Positions 1 to 9,610 of a stretch of 44,544 nucleotides of DNA are shown in pieces. The DNA is from Chthoniobacterales bacterium (GTDB lineage Bacteria; Verrucomicrobiota; Verrucomicrobiia; Chthoniobacterales; UBA10450). A program made the position numbers and the translations under genes. The notes under the pieces are model-generated. The model worked only from the letters and a program-made list of their open reading frames with translations, had not been told where the DNA came from and ran no database searches. Location of the stretch: NCBI GenBank assembly GCA_025934755.1, contig JAICWQ010000005.1, positions 1-44,544 of the forward strand, given 5' to 3'. Positions within the stretch are counted from its first letter, which is position 1. Each line of letters begins with the position of its first letter.

Positions 1-853
1 GAATGAACGCGATCTTGTTGTCAAGCTGCCATGGGACGTAATCGCTCGGCCCAATATGAATGTTTTCGTCGGCGAGACGCTCGTTCATGACCGATTGCAC
101 AGCTTCCGTCTTGGAAGTCTTCTTGGAACTGAGCCGGGTCCGGCTGAGCATGTTGAGGAAATCGGTGTTGCCACCGGTGTTGAGCTGATAAGTGCGCTCG
201 ACTTTTACCCCGCGTTTCCGGAAAAGATCGACAATGGTGCGATGCAGCACAGTGGCGCCGAGCTGCGATTTAATGTCGTCGCCAACGATCGGGAGATTTT
301 TGTCGGCAAAACGTTTCGCCCAGGCGGGATCGCTGGCAATGAAAACCGGGATGTTATTCACAAAGCCGACTCCGGCTTCGAGCGCGCAACTCGCGTAAAA
401 CTTCGCCGCTTCTTCCGAGCCGACCGGGAGATAATTTACCATGATCTCGGTCGCTGAGTCCTTCAGCTCGGAGATGATTTGCTCGCGGGTGGACTCTTTC
501 TCGAGCGGCAAAAATGTGCGAAGGGGGTCGTGATCGGCCATATGCGGCGCGAAACTGTCCATGACCACTCCCATCTTCACGATCGCGCCGGTGAGGCTGA
601 CTTTGTCGCAGAAAATGTGAGTGCAATTTGGGGGTGAAAAAATGGCTTTGGAGACATCGAGCCCGACTTTGCGGCGGTCGATATCGAAGGCAGCGACGAC
701 CTCGACGTCGCCGGGCCGGTAGGACCCGATTTGCTTGTGCATGAGGCCTACGGCGTTGCCGTTGGTGGCGGAGCCGCGATAAAAATTGATCCCCTGGACG
801 AGTGAGCTTGCACAATTGCCCACTCCAACGATGGCGACACGGATTTTTCTCAT
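1..853 (-). CDS. ino1: Inositol-3-phosphate synthase (MIPS), C-terminus cut by window edge
   Basis: Reverse-strand translation from ATG at 851-853: MRKIRVAIVGVGNCASSLVQGINFYRG...GLMHKQIGSYRPGDVEVVAAFDIDRRKVGLDV...MVNYLPVGSEEAAKFYASCALEAGVGFVNNIPVFIASDPAWAKRF; typical bacterial/archaeal MIPS motifs. Open through base 1, so absent from the ORF track. Confidence 0.93.
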   Translation of the reverse strand, partial: MRKIRVAIVGVGNCASSLVQGINFYRGSATNGNAVGLMHKQIGSYRPGDVEVVAAFDIDRRKVGLDVSKAIFSPPNCTHIFCDKVSLTGAIVKMGVVMDSFAPHMADHDPLRTFLPLEKESTREQIISELKDSATEIMVNYLPVGSEEAAKFYASCALEAGVGFVNNIPVFIASDPAWAKRFADKNLPIVGDDIKSQLGATVLHRTIVDLFRKRGVKVERTYQLNTGGNTDFLNMLSRTRLSSKKTSKTEAVQSVMNERLADENIHIGPSDYVPWQLDNKIAFI

Positions 854-983
854 GGGAAGGAAATCCTACCCGGAGCCCTGGGCTACGGGCAAGATGCAAT
901 GTAGCAGGTTTAAAGCATTAAGGTTAAGGTGGGCAGTGGATTGTCAGGTTTCACCGGAGGAGAAACCACGACCCGATTAAGGC

Positions 984-2432
984 GTGGAAAGTGCCGTAGA
1001 CAGAGCTAGCATGCAAGCATTTTCGAGGATGTTCGTTAGGACAAAACACGCCGCCTGCTTGATAATGATTCTCGGGGCCAACCTGGCCCCCGGGCTCTCC
1101 CCAATAACGCACGCGGAGCCACCCACTTATACAATCGAGCAGGGTGTGGCCCTGGCCGACAGCCAAAATCCCGACATTCTGATTGCCCGCAAGAAATTGG
1201 AAGCAGCGCGCGGAGGATTGGTCGAGGCCCGATCCGGTTACCTGCCCTCCGTCGTCTCTACAGGCTTCGCGGACAAACGCCAAACCCAGACGACCACTGA
1301 CCTGCGGAATGAGGACTACAACGCCTCGATCCGGGCCCTGGAAAACGTTTATACCGGCGGCGCCGTTTCGAACCAGGTCGCAATCGCACAACTGATGATC
1401 GAAAAACAACGATGCGACTTGGAGGAAGTCCGCAACAAAGTGGCGATGGATGTGCGGATCGGGTTTTACGATCTTCTGCTGAATCGGGCCAAAGTGCGGG
1501 TCCGCGAGAATTCGGTGCGAGTCCTAAACGAAGAAGTCAAGACCCAGGAGGAGCGGTTGAAGGCGGGAATTGTTGGAACCTTGAATGTTCGGCGGGCTCA
1601 GGTCGCGCTGGCCAATGAGCAACCGGAGTTGGCCAACGCCAAGACCGAGCTGGGCAATTCCTATCTTCGGTTGGGCGAACTTTTCGGGGTCGATTATCGC
1701 AAACAAGCGAACCAATTCGGGTTCGAAGTCGCCGGACAATTGCAATACGCCGCGCTTCATCCGGATTTGAACGAAAGTCTCGGCCGGGCTGACGCCAAAC
1801 GCGGCGAGATCAAAGCCCGGCAGCTCGACGTTGAGATCGAAGATCGACAATATCTGGTCGACCGCAGCGAACTGCGTCCGCACGTTCAACTTTTTTCCGG
1901 CTACGAAGTTTACAGCGAGCGCGACCCGAACGTCGGCCCGGAATTCAACCATGGGTATCTGGTTGGGGTAAACGCGACCTGGCATTTGTTCGACGGTTTC
2001 GCGACGAAAGGTCGAATGCAGGCCACGCATGCCCGCCGGGAAGCTGCGATGCAAGCTCTCGAGGCGGCGCGGCGATCCGTCGCGTCCGAAGTCCGGAGCG
2101 CGTTTCTCGATCTTCAGCAATCCGACAATGTGCTGGAGTCGGAAACCAAAAATGTTCAGACCGCCGACGAGTCGCTCGAAATCACGAAATCGAATCTCGC
2201 AGCCGGTCTGGGGACACAGCTCGATATTTTACAGGCGGCGGCCGACGTGACACGGACAAGGACGACGCGGCTGAGCGCAATCTATCTGCACAATGTGGCG
2301 CTGGCCCGCCTGGCCCGCGCCTGCGGCAGCACCCCCGACGCACTCGATTTCGCCTCGAACCGTTCGAGGAAACGAAACGAGCAACAAGCAGTGGATGTGG
2401 CGCGGCCGCCGGCAAAGATCACCACCCGATGA
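984..2432 (+). CDS. TolC-family outer membrane efflux protein (true start possibly ATG 1011 or 1029)
   Basis: 482 aa; signal-peptide-like N-terminus MFVRTKHAACLIMILGANLAPGLSPITHA; TolC repeats (GVALADSQNPDILIARKKLEAARGGLVEARSGYLPSV; AGLGTQLDILQAAADVTRTRT). Confidence 0.88.
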   Translation: MESAVDRASMQAFSRMFVRTKHAACLIMILGANLAPGLSPITHAEPPTYTIEQGVALADSQNPDILIARKKLEAARGGLVEARSGYLPSVVSTGFADKRQTQTTTDLRNEDYNASIRALENVYTGGAVSNQVAIAQLMIEKQRCDLEEVRNKVAMDVRIGFYDLLLNRAKVRVRENSVRVLNEEVKTQEERLKAGIVGTLNVRRAQVALANEQPELANAKTELGNSYLRLGELFGVDYRKQANQFGFEVAGQLQYAALHPDLNESLGRADAKRGEIKARQLDVEIEDRQYLVDRSELRPHVQLFSGYEVYSERDPNVGPEFNHGYLVGVNATWHLFDGFATKGRMQATHARREAAMQALEAARRSVASEVRSAFLDLQQSDNVLESETKNVQTADESLEITKSNLAAGLGTQLDILQAAADVTRTRTTRLSAIYLHNVALARLARACGSTPDALDFASNRSRKRNEQQAVDVARPPAKITTR

Positions 2433-3736
2433 GGCTTCGATTCAGCATCGCGGTTTTGTGGTTGTCGATTTTATCAGCGGCGCCTGCGATTACTCTCGAC
2501 GAAACACTCAAAGCAACGCTCGACAACAATCCAGCGATTCAGCAGGCGAAATTAAAACTCGAGCAGGCGGCAGGGCGCCGGCTCGTTTTTCGATCAGTGA
2601 TTTGGCCGAGCGTGAGATTAAATGTGCCGGGGGGTGTGCAAGGCGGAGATCGCGCAGGCAGCACCACGACTAAACTTTTCGGATTCGTGCGCGGTTCGTT
2701 GACTCAGCCTCTGGTGGACGCTTCGATTCCGCACTCGCTCCGCCGGGGCGATATCGAGGTCTTGATCGCTGAACAACAACTCAACCTCGCAGTCGAAGAA
2801 CAGCTCCACGCCGCGAGGGTGGCATTTTATTCCGCCGTGTATCAGCGGGAACTGCGGTCGCTTCGTGAAAAACAGCGGTCGCATCTGGACGAAAACGTCG
2901 CCAGTCAAAGCGACCGCTACAATGCCGGCCTGGTCGATCGAAGCGCGTTTACCACCGCAACAGTCGAAGCGCGCGGGCTAGACCCGATGGTGGAAGAGGC
3001 GCAACGCAGTTATGCAGGGGCCCAATTGCAACTTGGACAGGCGATGGCGGCCGATCTGAAATCGGGCGCGCCGCTGCCGGAACCGCAGGGCGAATTGACC
3101 TTCGCCACCGTCGAGGTCGATTTGAACAAGGAAATCAATACTGCGCTCGAGCAGCGGACCGATATCAAACTTGCGCGGCTCCTGGTTCGCGCCGCCAATG
3201 AAGACGAGCGCATCATTGCGGCCGGATATTATCCGTCGGCCACCGGCAGCTTTACCGGCGATTATATTCCGGTCCATGGAATTCATCGCGAAGGATCCAC
3301 GAGCCGGAACCAGGATTTTGTCGGGTCGGAAATTCGGGAAGGCGCGGCCTACACCTGGCAGGTGATTGATACTGGCAAAGTGGGTGGGGCGGTTCTAAAA
3401 GCGCGCTCGGCCAGGGAAATTAACGAGCTCGAGTTGAAAAAGCTGGAAGCGAACGTCGGCCAACAACTGTCCCGCATACGCAACCAGCTTGCCGGACTCG
3501 CTGAGCGTCACAATGCGCTCATCGCCGGAGCTACTAACGCCGAGCAGGCTGCCGTCGCGGTTCAGCAAAATCTCGGGAGCGGCCTCGCTTCCCAACTCGA
3601 ATACCGGGTGGCCGAGAGCAGTTATTTGAAAACGCAGAGCGGGCTCCTGGAAGCGAGCTATTTGCAAAACGTGGCCCTGGCCGAATGGGACCGGGCCACC
3701 GGACGCTATTTTCAATTTTCGGAAGATATGCGTTAG
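2429..3736 (+). CDS. Second TolC-family outer membrane efflux protein
   Basis: 435 aa; ITLDETLKATLDNNPAIQQAKLKLEQAAGRR..., SGLASQLEYRVAESSYLKTQSGLLEASYLQNVALAEWDRATGRYF; overlaps the previous gene's stop by 4 nt (ATGA). Confidence 0.87.
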   Translation: MRLRFSIAVLWLSILSAAPAITLDETLKATLDNNPAIQQAKLKLEQAAGRRLVFRSVIWPSVRLNVPGGVQGGDRAGSTTTKLFGFVRGSLTQPLVDASIPHSLRRGDIEVLIAEQQLNLAVEEQLHAARVAFYSAVYQRELRSLREKQRSHLDENVASQSDRYNAGLVDRSAFTTATVEARGLDPMVEEAQRSYAGAQLQLGQAMAADLKSGAPLPEPQGELTFATVEVDLNKEINTALEQRTDIKLARLLVRAANEDERIIAAGYYPSATGSFTGDYIPVHGIHREGSTSRNQDFVGSEIREGAAYTWQVIDTGKVGGAVLKARSAREINELELKKLEANVGQQLSRIRNQLAGLAERHNALIAGATNAEQAAVAVQQNLGSGLASQLEYRVAESSYLKTQSGLLEASYLQNVALAEWDRATGRYFQFSEDMR

Positions 3737-3745
3737 TTCCAGTTC

Positions 3746-4894
3746 TTGAAAGTTCCCGAATCCAGACGGCTTTTGGCCGTTGCGGTCGTGCTGCTGATCC
3801 TGATTTGCGGTGCCGCTTATTATTTTTTCATGCCGGTGGCGGAAGTCGCCGTTGTCCGGCGCGGAACTGCCATCTCCGCCGTTTATGGAACGGTGCGGAT
3901 CGAGCCGGCATTTGTGGTCCACGTGCGCGCCCAGAATTCCGGGTTCATCCAACTGGCCGAGGAGTTTTCCGCCGGGCGGGGCGCGATCGGCAAGAGCGTG
4001 ACCAAGGGACAGTTGCTCGCCACAATCGCCGATGAGGCGACCGCGCGACAATTGAAACAGGCGCGAACGGATCTCAAGGCAGCGATCGAGCGCGCAAAAT
4101 TGCCTTTGCCATCGGAAGAACCGCTCAAGGCCGCGGAAGATAATTTGCGCAGACTCGAACAAGTCGTCGCAACCGGCAACGTGCCGGCGGTTGATTACGA
4201 AAGGGCCAAGAGCGAAGTGAATCGTTTGCGCGCTCAACGCGATAACGAGCGGATCGAGCGGGATCGCAACTTGCAGGCGCTCGACGAAGGGCAAAAGAAA
4301 TTGGAGTCCCAATTGCGCGCATCAGAAATCCGCGCCCCGATGGACGGCCTCCTCAGCGCGGTTCTGACCATCGATGGGGAGCTGGTGAACGAAGGAGGTC
4401 AGCTTTTCACGGTTTCGTCGCAGAAGACGTTCGTGCGCGGTGAAGTAAACGAGGAAGACGTCGGCGAAGTGAAACCCGGGATGAAAGCGAAAGTGCAGCT
4501 CTATGCCTATCGCAACACCGTCTTTGAAGCGAAAGTCTCCTCGATTCAACCGGCGGCCGATCCCGACACCCAACGCTACACCGTTATCCTGGAGATGGAA
4601 AAGCCGCCGGACAATTTGATGGCCGGCATGACCGGCGAAATGAACATCATTACCGGCACGCACGAGAACGCGTTGCTCGTGCCAACCCGCGCCGTTCTGG
4701 TCGATCAAGCGCTGGTGATAAAACGTGGGCTTGTCCAAAAACGAACAATCAAAGTTGGTTTCCGGACACTCGACGTCAGCGAAGCATTAAGTGGCGTTTC
4801 GGCCGGAGATCGCATCGTTGTTTCAGACCAGGACCGGCTCCACAACGGACAGCCAGTGCGACAACGCCGAGTCGAATTTTCTCCGAAACCGTGA
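3746..4894 (+). CDS. HlyD/RND-type periplasmic adaptor (membrane fusion) protein
   Basis: 382 aa; N-terminal TM, coiled coil, SEIRAPMDGLLSAVLTIDGELVNEGGQLFTV lipoyl-like motif; TTG start in the ORF track. Confidence 0.88.
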   Translation: MKVPESRRLLAVAVVLLILICGAAYYFFMPVAEVAVVRRGTAISAVYGTVRIEPAFVVHVRAQNSGFIQLAEEFSAGRGAIGKSVTKGQLLATIADEATARQLKQARTDLKAAIERAKLPLPSEEPLKAAEDNLRRLEQVVATGNVPAVDYERAKSEVNRLRAQRDNERIERDRNLQALDEGQKKLESQLRASEIRAPMDGLLSAVLTIDGELVNEGGQLFTVSSQKTFVRGEVNEEDVGEVKPGMKAKVQLYAYRNTVFEAKVSSIQPAADPDTQRYTVILEMEKPPDNLMAGMTGEMNIITGTHENALLVPTRAVLVDQALVIKRGLVQKRTIKVGFRTLDVSEALSGVSAGDRIVVSDQDRLHNGQPVRQRRVEFSPKP

Positions 4895-6129
4895 GCGCCT
4901 CGCTCTACATTGCGTTGCGTTTTGCCACGCATCGCAAACGCGCCCTCCTGCTCAGCCTCGTCGGAGTTGTTTTCGGGGTCGGCATTTTCATCTGCACCCA
5001 GGCCCAAACCCAGGGGTTCCTGCAGTTTTTTATCGATTCCACCATCGGCAGCAATGGCGCACTCACCTTGCGGTCCCGATTTCAACCGCGTTATGAGGGA
5101 CTGGTGGTTCCGACGAAAAACGTCAACGCTCTCCCCGCGCGGCGCAATTATTTCGAAGGCATTCACGACGTCAGCGAAATTATGCGGGTAAGCCGGCAAT
5201 TTTCCAACGTGGTCGCGTGCTCACCGGTGCTTCGCGGTAATGTCAGCGCCCGGTCGGGATTCGAGACCACCACAGTGGAGCTTTTCGGAATTGACCCGCC
5301 CTCCCACCTGCGCACGACCGACCTGGCCAAACAAATCATCGATGGCAAATTTGATGATTTTACTAACAACACCAGTTCGGTGATTCTCGGCTATAAACTG
5401 GCCGACCAGCTCGAGGTCGGGTGCGGCGATTCAATCCAATTGCTTTCGCCAAGCGGCGAGTATTGGCGTTTCATCGTCGCGGCCATCGCGCGCAGCGGAG
5501 TCGGCGCGATCGATTCCACGCGGGTGTACGCCCAAACCCGCGTCGCTCAGCGGCTGCTCAAGAAACCGTATCAAGCGTCCATGATCATCTATAAACTGCG
5601 CGACCCGGATCGTGCTCCGGCGCTGGCGACGCATTTCGAGACTTTATTTCAACATTCGTCGCAAAGCTGGCAGGAGCGCGAGGAATCGACTCTGCAATTG
5701 TTCATCATGCTTCGCTTATCGGCCGCGATCACGGTCTCGCTGATGATTCTTTTGGCCGGTTTCGGAATTTTCAACGTCCTGACCATGTCCGTGCTTTCCA
5801 AGGTCAGGGAGATCGCAATTTTACGCTCGATGGGCTATCGCCAAGTTGATATCTCGGCGATTTTTCTCTGGCAAGGAGCTCTCATTGCGACAGTCGGCTC
5901 ATTGATCGGCTGTTTTTTGGGCGCATTACTGACCTGGATCATTTCCAAGGTTCCGATTCACATCCGCGGTTTGCTCTACACCAATCATTTTTTGGTGGTG
6001 TGGGACTGGCGACATTATTTTTGGGCAACGGTCCTTGCCGGGATTGCCGTGTTCATCGCCAGCTATGTTCCGGCCAAACGCGCGGCCCTGTTGCAACCCG
6101 TGGATACGTTGCGGGGATCGAGTTTATGA
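4891..6129 (+). CDS. ABC transporter permease, MacB/FtsX-DevC type
   Basis: 412 aa; N-terminal TM, large periplasmic domain, C-terminal FtsX domain (ILLAGFGIFNVLTMSVLSKVREIAILRSMGYRQ); GTG start overlapping the adaptor stop (GTGA). Confidence 0.9.
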   Translation: MSASLYIALRFATHRKRALLLSLVGVVFGVGIFICTQAQTQGFLQFFIDSTIGSNGALTLRSRFQPRYEGLVVPTKNVNALPARRNYFEGIHDVSEIMRVSRQFSNVVACSPVLRGNVSARSGFETTTVELFGIDPPSHLRTTDLAKQIIDGKFDDFTNNTSSVILGYKLADQLEVGCGDSIQLLSPSGEYWRFIVAAIARSGVGAIDSTRVYAQTRVAQRLLKKPYQASMIIYKLRDPDRAPALATHFETLFQHSSQSWQEREESTLQLFIMLRLSAAITVSLMILLAGFGIFNVLTMSVLSKVREIAILRSMGYRQVDISAIFLWQGALIATVGSLIGCFLGALLTWIISKVPIHIRGLLYTNHFLVVWDWRHYFWATVLAGIAVFIASYVPAKRAALLQPVDTLRGSSL

Positions 6130-6190
6130 ACGGCCTCACTCATTTGTTAATAACGGCTTACTCGTTAGCCCGCAGCCTTGGCGGAGGCCG

Positions 6191-6904
6191 ATGAAGGGCG
6201 ACATTTCACTCAGCTGCCGGGATCTCGAGCGTTTCCTCGGGGAAGAGGAAGAGCGGGTGCATGCTCTGCGCGGGGTGTCCCTGAATGTAGAAACCGGAAG
6301 CCTGCACGCGGTGGTCGGCCCGTCCGGCTGCGGCAAGAGCACTTTGCTTTACATCCTGGGTCTGCTTGATGTGCCTGACGCCGGTTCGGTGGAAGTTGGC
6401 TCGACCCTGATCTCGGGTTTGACTGATGAAGAGCTGGCCCGACGGCGAAACGAACTAATTGGTTTCATTTTCCAATTTCACTTTCTAATGGAGGACTTCA
6501 CCGCGCACGAAAACGTGATGATCCCGATGCGCCGCCTCGGTCAAATGAGCGATGAGGAAATGGCCGATCGGGCCGCTGATTTATTGAAGGCGGTAGCTCT
6601 GGGCAATAAATTGCGACGTCAAAGCCGTCATCTTTCCGGAGGCGAACAACAACGGGTGGCGATCGCCCGCGCCTTGGCGAACGATCCGCAAGTGATTCTG
6701 GCGGATGAACCGACGGGAAATCTCGACACCGACAATTCGCAGCGAGCCTTTGAGCTGCTGTCAAACATTGTGCGCGAGCGTGAGAAGGCTCTTTTGCTCG
6801 TCACCCACAACCGCTTCATTGCTGACGCCTGTGATTGGGTCCACGAAATGAAAGACGGCCGCATCATCGCCAGCCACCCGCACGGAGAGCGAATTTCAGT
6901 GTGA
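6191..6904 (+). CDS. ABC transporter ATP-binding protein (LolD/MacB/DevA type)
   Basis: Walker A GPSGCGKST, signature LSGGEQQRVAIARALANDPQVILADEPTGNLD; ATG 6191 preferred over the long upstream extension that overlaps the permease out of frame. Confidence 0.93.
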   Translation: MKGDISLSCRDLERFLGEEEERVHALRGVSLNVETGSLHAVVGPSGCGKSTLLYILGLLDVPDAGSVEVGSTLISGLTDEELARRRNELIGFIFQFHFLMEDFTAHENVMIPMRRLGQMSDEEMADRAADLLKAVALGNKLRRQSRHLSGGEQQRVAIARALANDPQVILADEPTGNLDTDNSQRAFELLSNIVREREKALLLVTHNRFIADACDWVHEMKDGRIIASHPHGERISV

Positions 6905-8089
6905 CGGCAGGCTTGCGCCACCCGGTTGAAGATAAGCGAGAAGTTTCTCGATGTAATCGGACCAGGAACGGAATTTTCGGGCGCGAGCTTCAGCCGAAAG
7001 TCGCGAATATGATTGTCGGTCCTCCAACAAACTCTTAACGCCGTTAGCGAGGGCGGCACTTTGTGTTTGGTCGACAATCAAGCAACCGCCACCACGGGCG
7101 ATCTCGCCCAAGGCACCGTTTCCGCCGCAAACGCATGGTTTGCCATGCCAGAGACTCTCGGCAATCGGCAGACCGAACCCTTCCATCAATGACGGGTAAA
7201 CCGTGAAGATGCATTCGCGATAAACCGCGTGCAGCGTCTTATCGTCGACATGCTTTAACCAAAGCAGCGACCGGCCTTTTGATCTCAGTGCCCGAATCTT
7301 CCTCGATACGGAAAAATTCCCGGCCCAGGCCCCGACCAGCTTCAATTCAAATTCAAGGCCACTTGCCCATAACCGCTCAGCTGCATCCAAGAGCGCGAGA
7401 TGATTCTTGCGGGGGACGAACGTGCTAACACAAAGCACAACCTTCGATTTCGCACCAGCATCTGAAGAAACTCGTTCACGATCATCGAATTCCAGGGGCC
7501 AGCCTTCGACGAATGTTTCCGGCATCTTACGAATTCCGAATTCCTTCCAAAAGGCAATGAGATCGTCCCGCGACTGCTCCGAAATGCAAATGACACAATC
7601 GAACGCGGCCAGCGCTTTCAGATACTCGCGAAACTTCTTCGTGGTTTGCTTTCCATGCATCCCGAGCCGCTCCATCGCAGCATCATGAAAAATGACAACC
7701 GACCGGACCCCGGTTTTGCGAATCAGCTCCGGCAGCCGGCGCCGGCGCGAATCCCCGAAATGATCCGGCACAAGAAAAACGTCGCCGGGCGTGACCTCGC
7801 TTGAAAGATCGACACGTTTGCGACGAATAAGCCGCCGCAGTTCACCGGGAAGTTTTTCACCACGAAATTCCGGCAGAGCAACGGGGCGGCCGTATCCTTT
7901 AAACGGCGTCCTGAGATAAACCGACTCAGTGTTGCCCAGCCGATGGTAAAAATGGCCAAGCCGACTCCAACAAAGCGGTGTAACCGAAACGCGCTGCTCA
8001 AGCTCCGCGAAAAGACGCCGGGTCGTCCGCTGCATTCCGGTGTTTCGAGGCGACCGGCAGGAATTGGTTACATCGATAAAGATATTCAT
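6896..8089 (-). CDS. Glycosyltransferase family 1/4-like (GT-B)
   Basis: MNIFIDVTNSCRSPRNTGMQRTTRRLFAEL..., VSTFVPRKNHLALLDAAERL, YPSLMEGFGLPIAESLWHGKPCVCG GT4 motif. Confidence 0.87.
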   Translation of the reverse strand: MNIFIDVTNSCRSPRNTGMQRTTRRLFAELEQRVSVTPLCWSRLGHFYHRLGNTESVYLRTPFKGYGRPVALPEFRGEKLPGELRRLIRRKRVDLSSEVTPGDVFLVPDHFGDSRRRRLPELIRKTGVRSVVIFHDAAMERLGMHGKQTTKKFREYLKALAAFDCVICISEQSRDDLIAFWKEFGIRKMPETFVEGWPLEFDDRERVSSDAGAKSKVVLCVSTFVPRKNHLALLDAAERLWASGLEFELKLVGAWAGNFSVSRKIRALRSKGRSLLWLKHVDDKTLHAVYRECIFTVYPSLMEGFGLPIAESLWHGKPCVCGGNGALGEIARGGGCLIVDQTQSAALANGVKSLLEDRQSYSRLSAEARARKFRSWSDYIEKLLAYLQPGGASLPSH

Positions 8090-9552
8090 GGCCCGGGAAC
8101 CTGCCAGCACACGAACTGGCCCCGCGTTAGTTCCACCGCCACAGTGGGATAAAGCTCCTTCACCAGCGGAAAGTCACCTGTCGTAGAGACGCCAATCAGC
8201 GGAGGCCTGGGCGGATTCGAACGAATCTGGTCGCGAGTCAGCTTGGTTATGTGATACCTGGCGTTGCCGTGAAAGAGATAAAACGAATCCCAGAGTAAAT
8301 CGTTTCCAGGCTCAATCGCCTTGATCAGAATCGTTTTCGCGCTGGCCTGCTGGAGCTCGCCCAGTTTTGCTGCGACAGCTTTCTCGTCCGCGACATCGCG
8401 TCTTCTTTTCACCAGATGAATGTTGGCATGAACGAAACCCGCGGTCAGTAAGACGACCAGGGCCACAATCGCGACAGTGCGAACGGGCGCGGGCCTCCTC
8501 AAAAAGCGATAAAGGACAAACGCCAGCAAAAAACAGAGCGAGGGGACGACCGGGATCGCATAACGAATGTGGCGAAAATTCGAAACAATCGCCAGCACGA
8601 GGAAGGCGAAAGCGACAAACGCGATTTCGATCACTTGACGCGACGGCCGTATCTTTCTTGAAAACAAAACCACGACGAGGGCGATCAATGAGAGAAAGCC
8701 ACAAAGACCGCCGGGATGCAGACTCATCGACTTTAGAATTTCAAGATAGGGTCGCCGGCCCAACTCAGTCGGGCCAAGCCAGACAACAACTTCCTGGTGA
8801 AACTCCGCCCGTAGCGGCATTTCATATTTAATCAGCTGCAACAATGGCCAGATCGACATCAGCCCAATCGACAGTATCAGGCCCGGAACAAGCCAAACCA
8901 GTCCGCGCCGGAGATTCGCGCGCTCGTCCTTGTTCGTTAGCCGAAAGATAAGAATGAGAACCCAAATCAAAAACGGGACCGGCATTTTCTGCAAACTGCC
9001 AAGCCAGCACGCGATGGCGACGGCCAGCCACCAGATTGGCTTTTTTCGGGCCAGCTCCGCAAATGCGATTGCCAAAAGCGTGAAAAACGCGAGGCCGATG
9101 TCGAGTAGGCCGCGAGCAGCTTCGGTCGAAAAAAGGGGAGACGAAATCAAGATCGCGACCGCGAGTGGCGCCAACCACGGCTCATCCGGCGTGATCAAAA
9201 ATACAAGCCAGCCAAGAACACCAGCGGTGAGAACGCCATAAAGCAGAGGCCAAATCCGGACAGCGACAGCATGATTTTTAAATCGGGGAAGGGTCAGGCT
9301 GGTCAGCCAGTATTGAAGCGGCGGTTTCTCGAACGAATGATCGAAATTGTAATGAACAACCCCGCGCTCACCCGTGATCAACATTTCGCGGCTGCGCTCC
9401 GCGGTGAGCAATTCGTCCGTGCTCCACATTGTCCCGTAAGGCATTTCCAATCCGAGCCAGACGGCAAAAATAAAGATAATGAGCGCGGTGACTACAGTCG
9501 CGCGGACGCGTTGGCGGTCGGAATCAGCGGTGGCGGCGGGATTGGCATCCAT
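8086..9552 (-). CDS. Glycosyltransferase family 39 / ArnT-PMT-like integral membrane protein
   Basis: 488 aa multi-TM; WSTDELLTAERSREMLITGERGVVHYNFDHSFEKPPLQYWLTSLTL matches the ArnT/PMT loop-1 signature; 4-nt overlap with the downstream GT. Confidence 0.85.
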   Translation of the reverse strand: MDANPAATADSDRQRVRATVVTALIIFIFAVWLGLEMPYGTMWSTDELLTAERSREMLITGERGVVHYNFDHSFEKPPLQYWLTSLTLPRFKNHAVAVRIWPLLYGVLTAGVLGWLVFLITPDEPWLAPLAVAILISSPLFSTEAARGLLDIGLAFFTLLAIAFAELARKKPIWWLAVAIACWLGSLQKMPVPFLIWVLILIFRLTNKDERANLRRGLVWLVPGLILSIGLMSIWPLLQLIKYEMPLRAEFHQEVVVWLGPTELGRRPYLEILKSMSLHPGGLCGFLSLIALVVVLFSRKIRPSRQVIEIAFVAFAFLVLAIVSNFRHIRYAIPVVPSLCFLLAFVLYRFLRRPAPVRTVAIVALVVLLTAGFVHANIHLVKRRRDVADEKAVAAKLGELQQASAKTILIKAIEPGNDLLWDSFYLFHGNARYHITKLTRDQIRSNPPRPPLIGVSTTGDFPLVKELYPTVAVELTRGQFVCWQVPGP

Positions 9553-9610
9553 GGCGAAAACAATTCGTGCAACTGACCCTATGGAACTTTAATCTGCGAG
9601 TGAAAACAAA

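Noticed and set aside
354-899. 181-aa minus-strand ORF
   Set aside because: Out-of-frame shadow of ino1 (Arg/His-rich, no recognisable domain); the in-frame MIPS reading is clear.
3395-4312. 305-aa minus-strand ORF
   Set aside because: Antisense to the TolC/HlyD genes; no motifs; typical of high-GC shadow ORFs.
6035-6190. N-terminal extension of the ABC ATPase ORF
   Set aside because: Overlaps the permease 3' end out of frame and lacks ATPase homology; ATG 6191 with preceding GGAGG is a better start.
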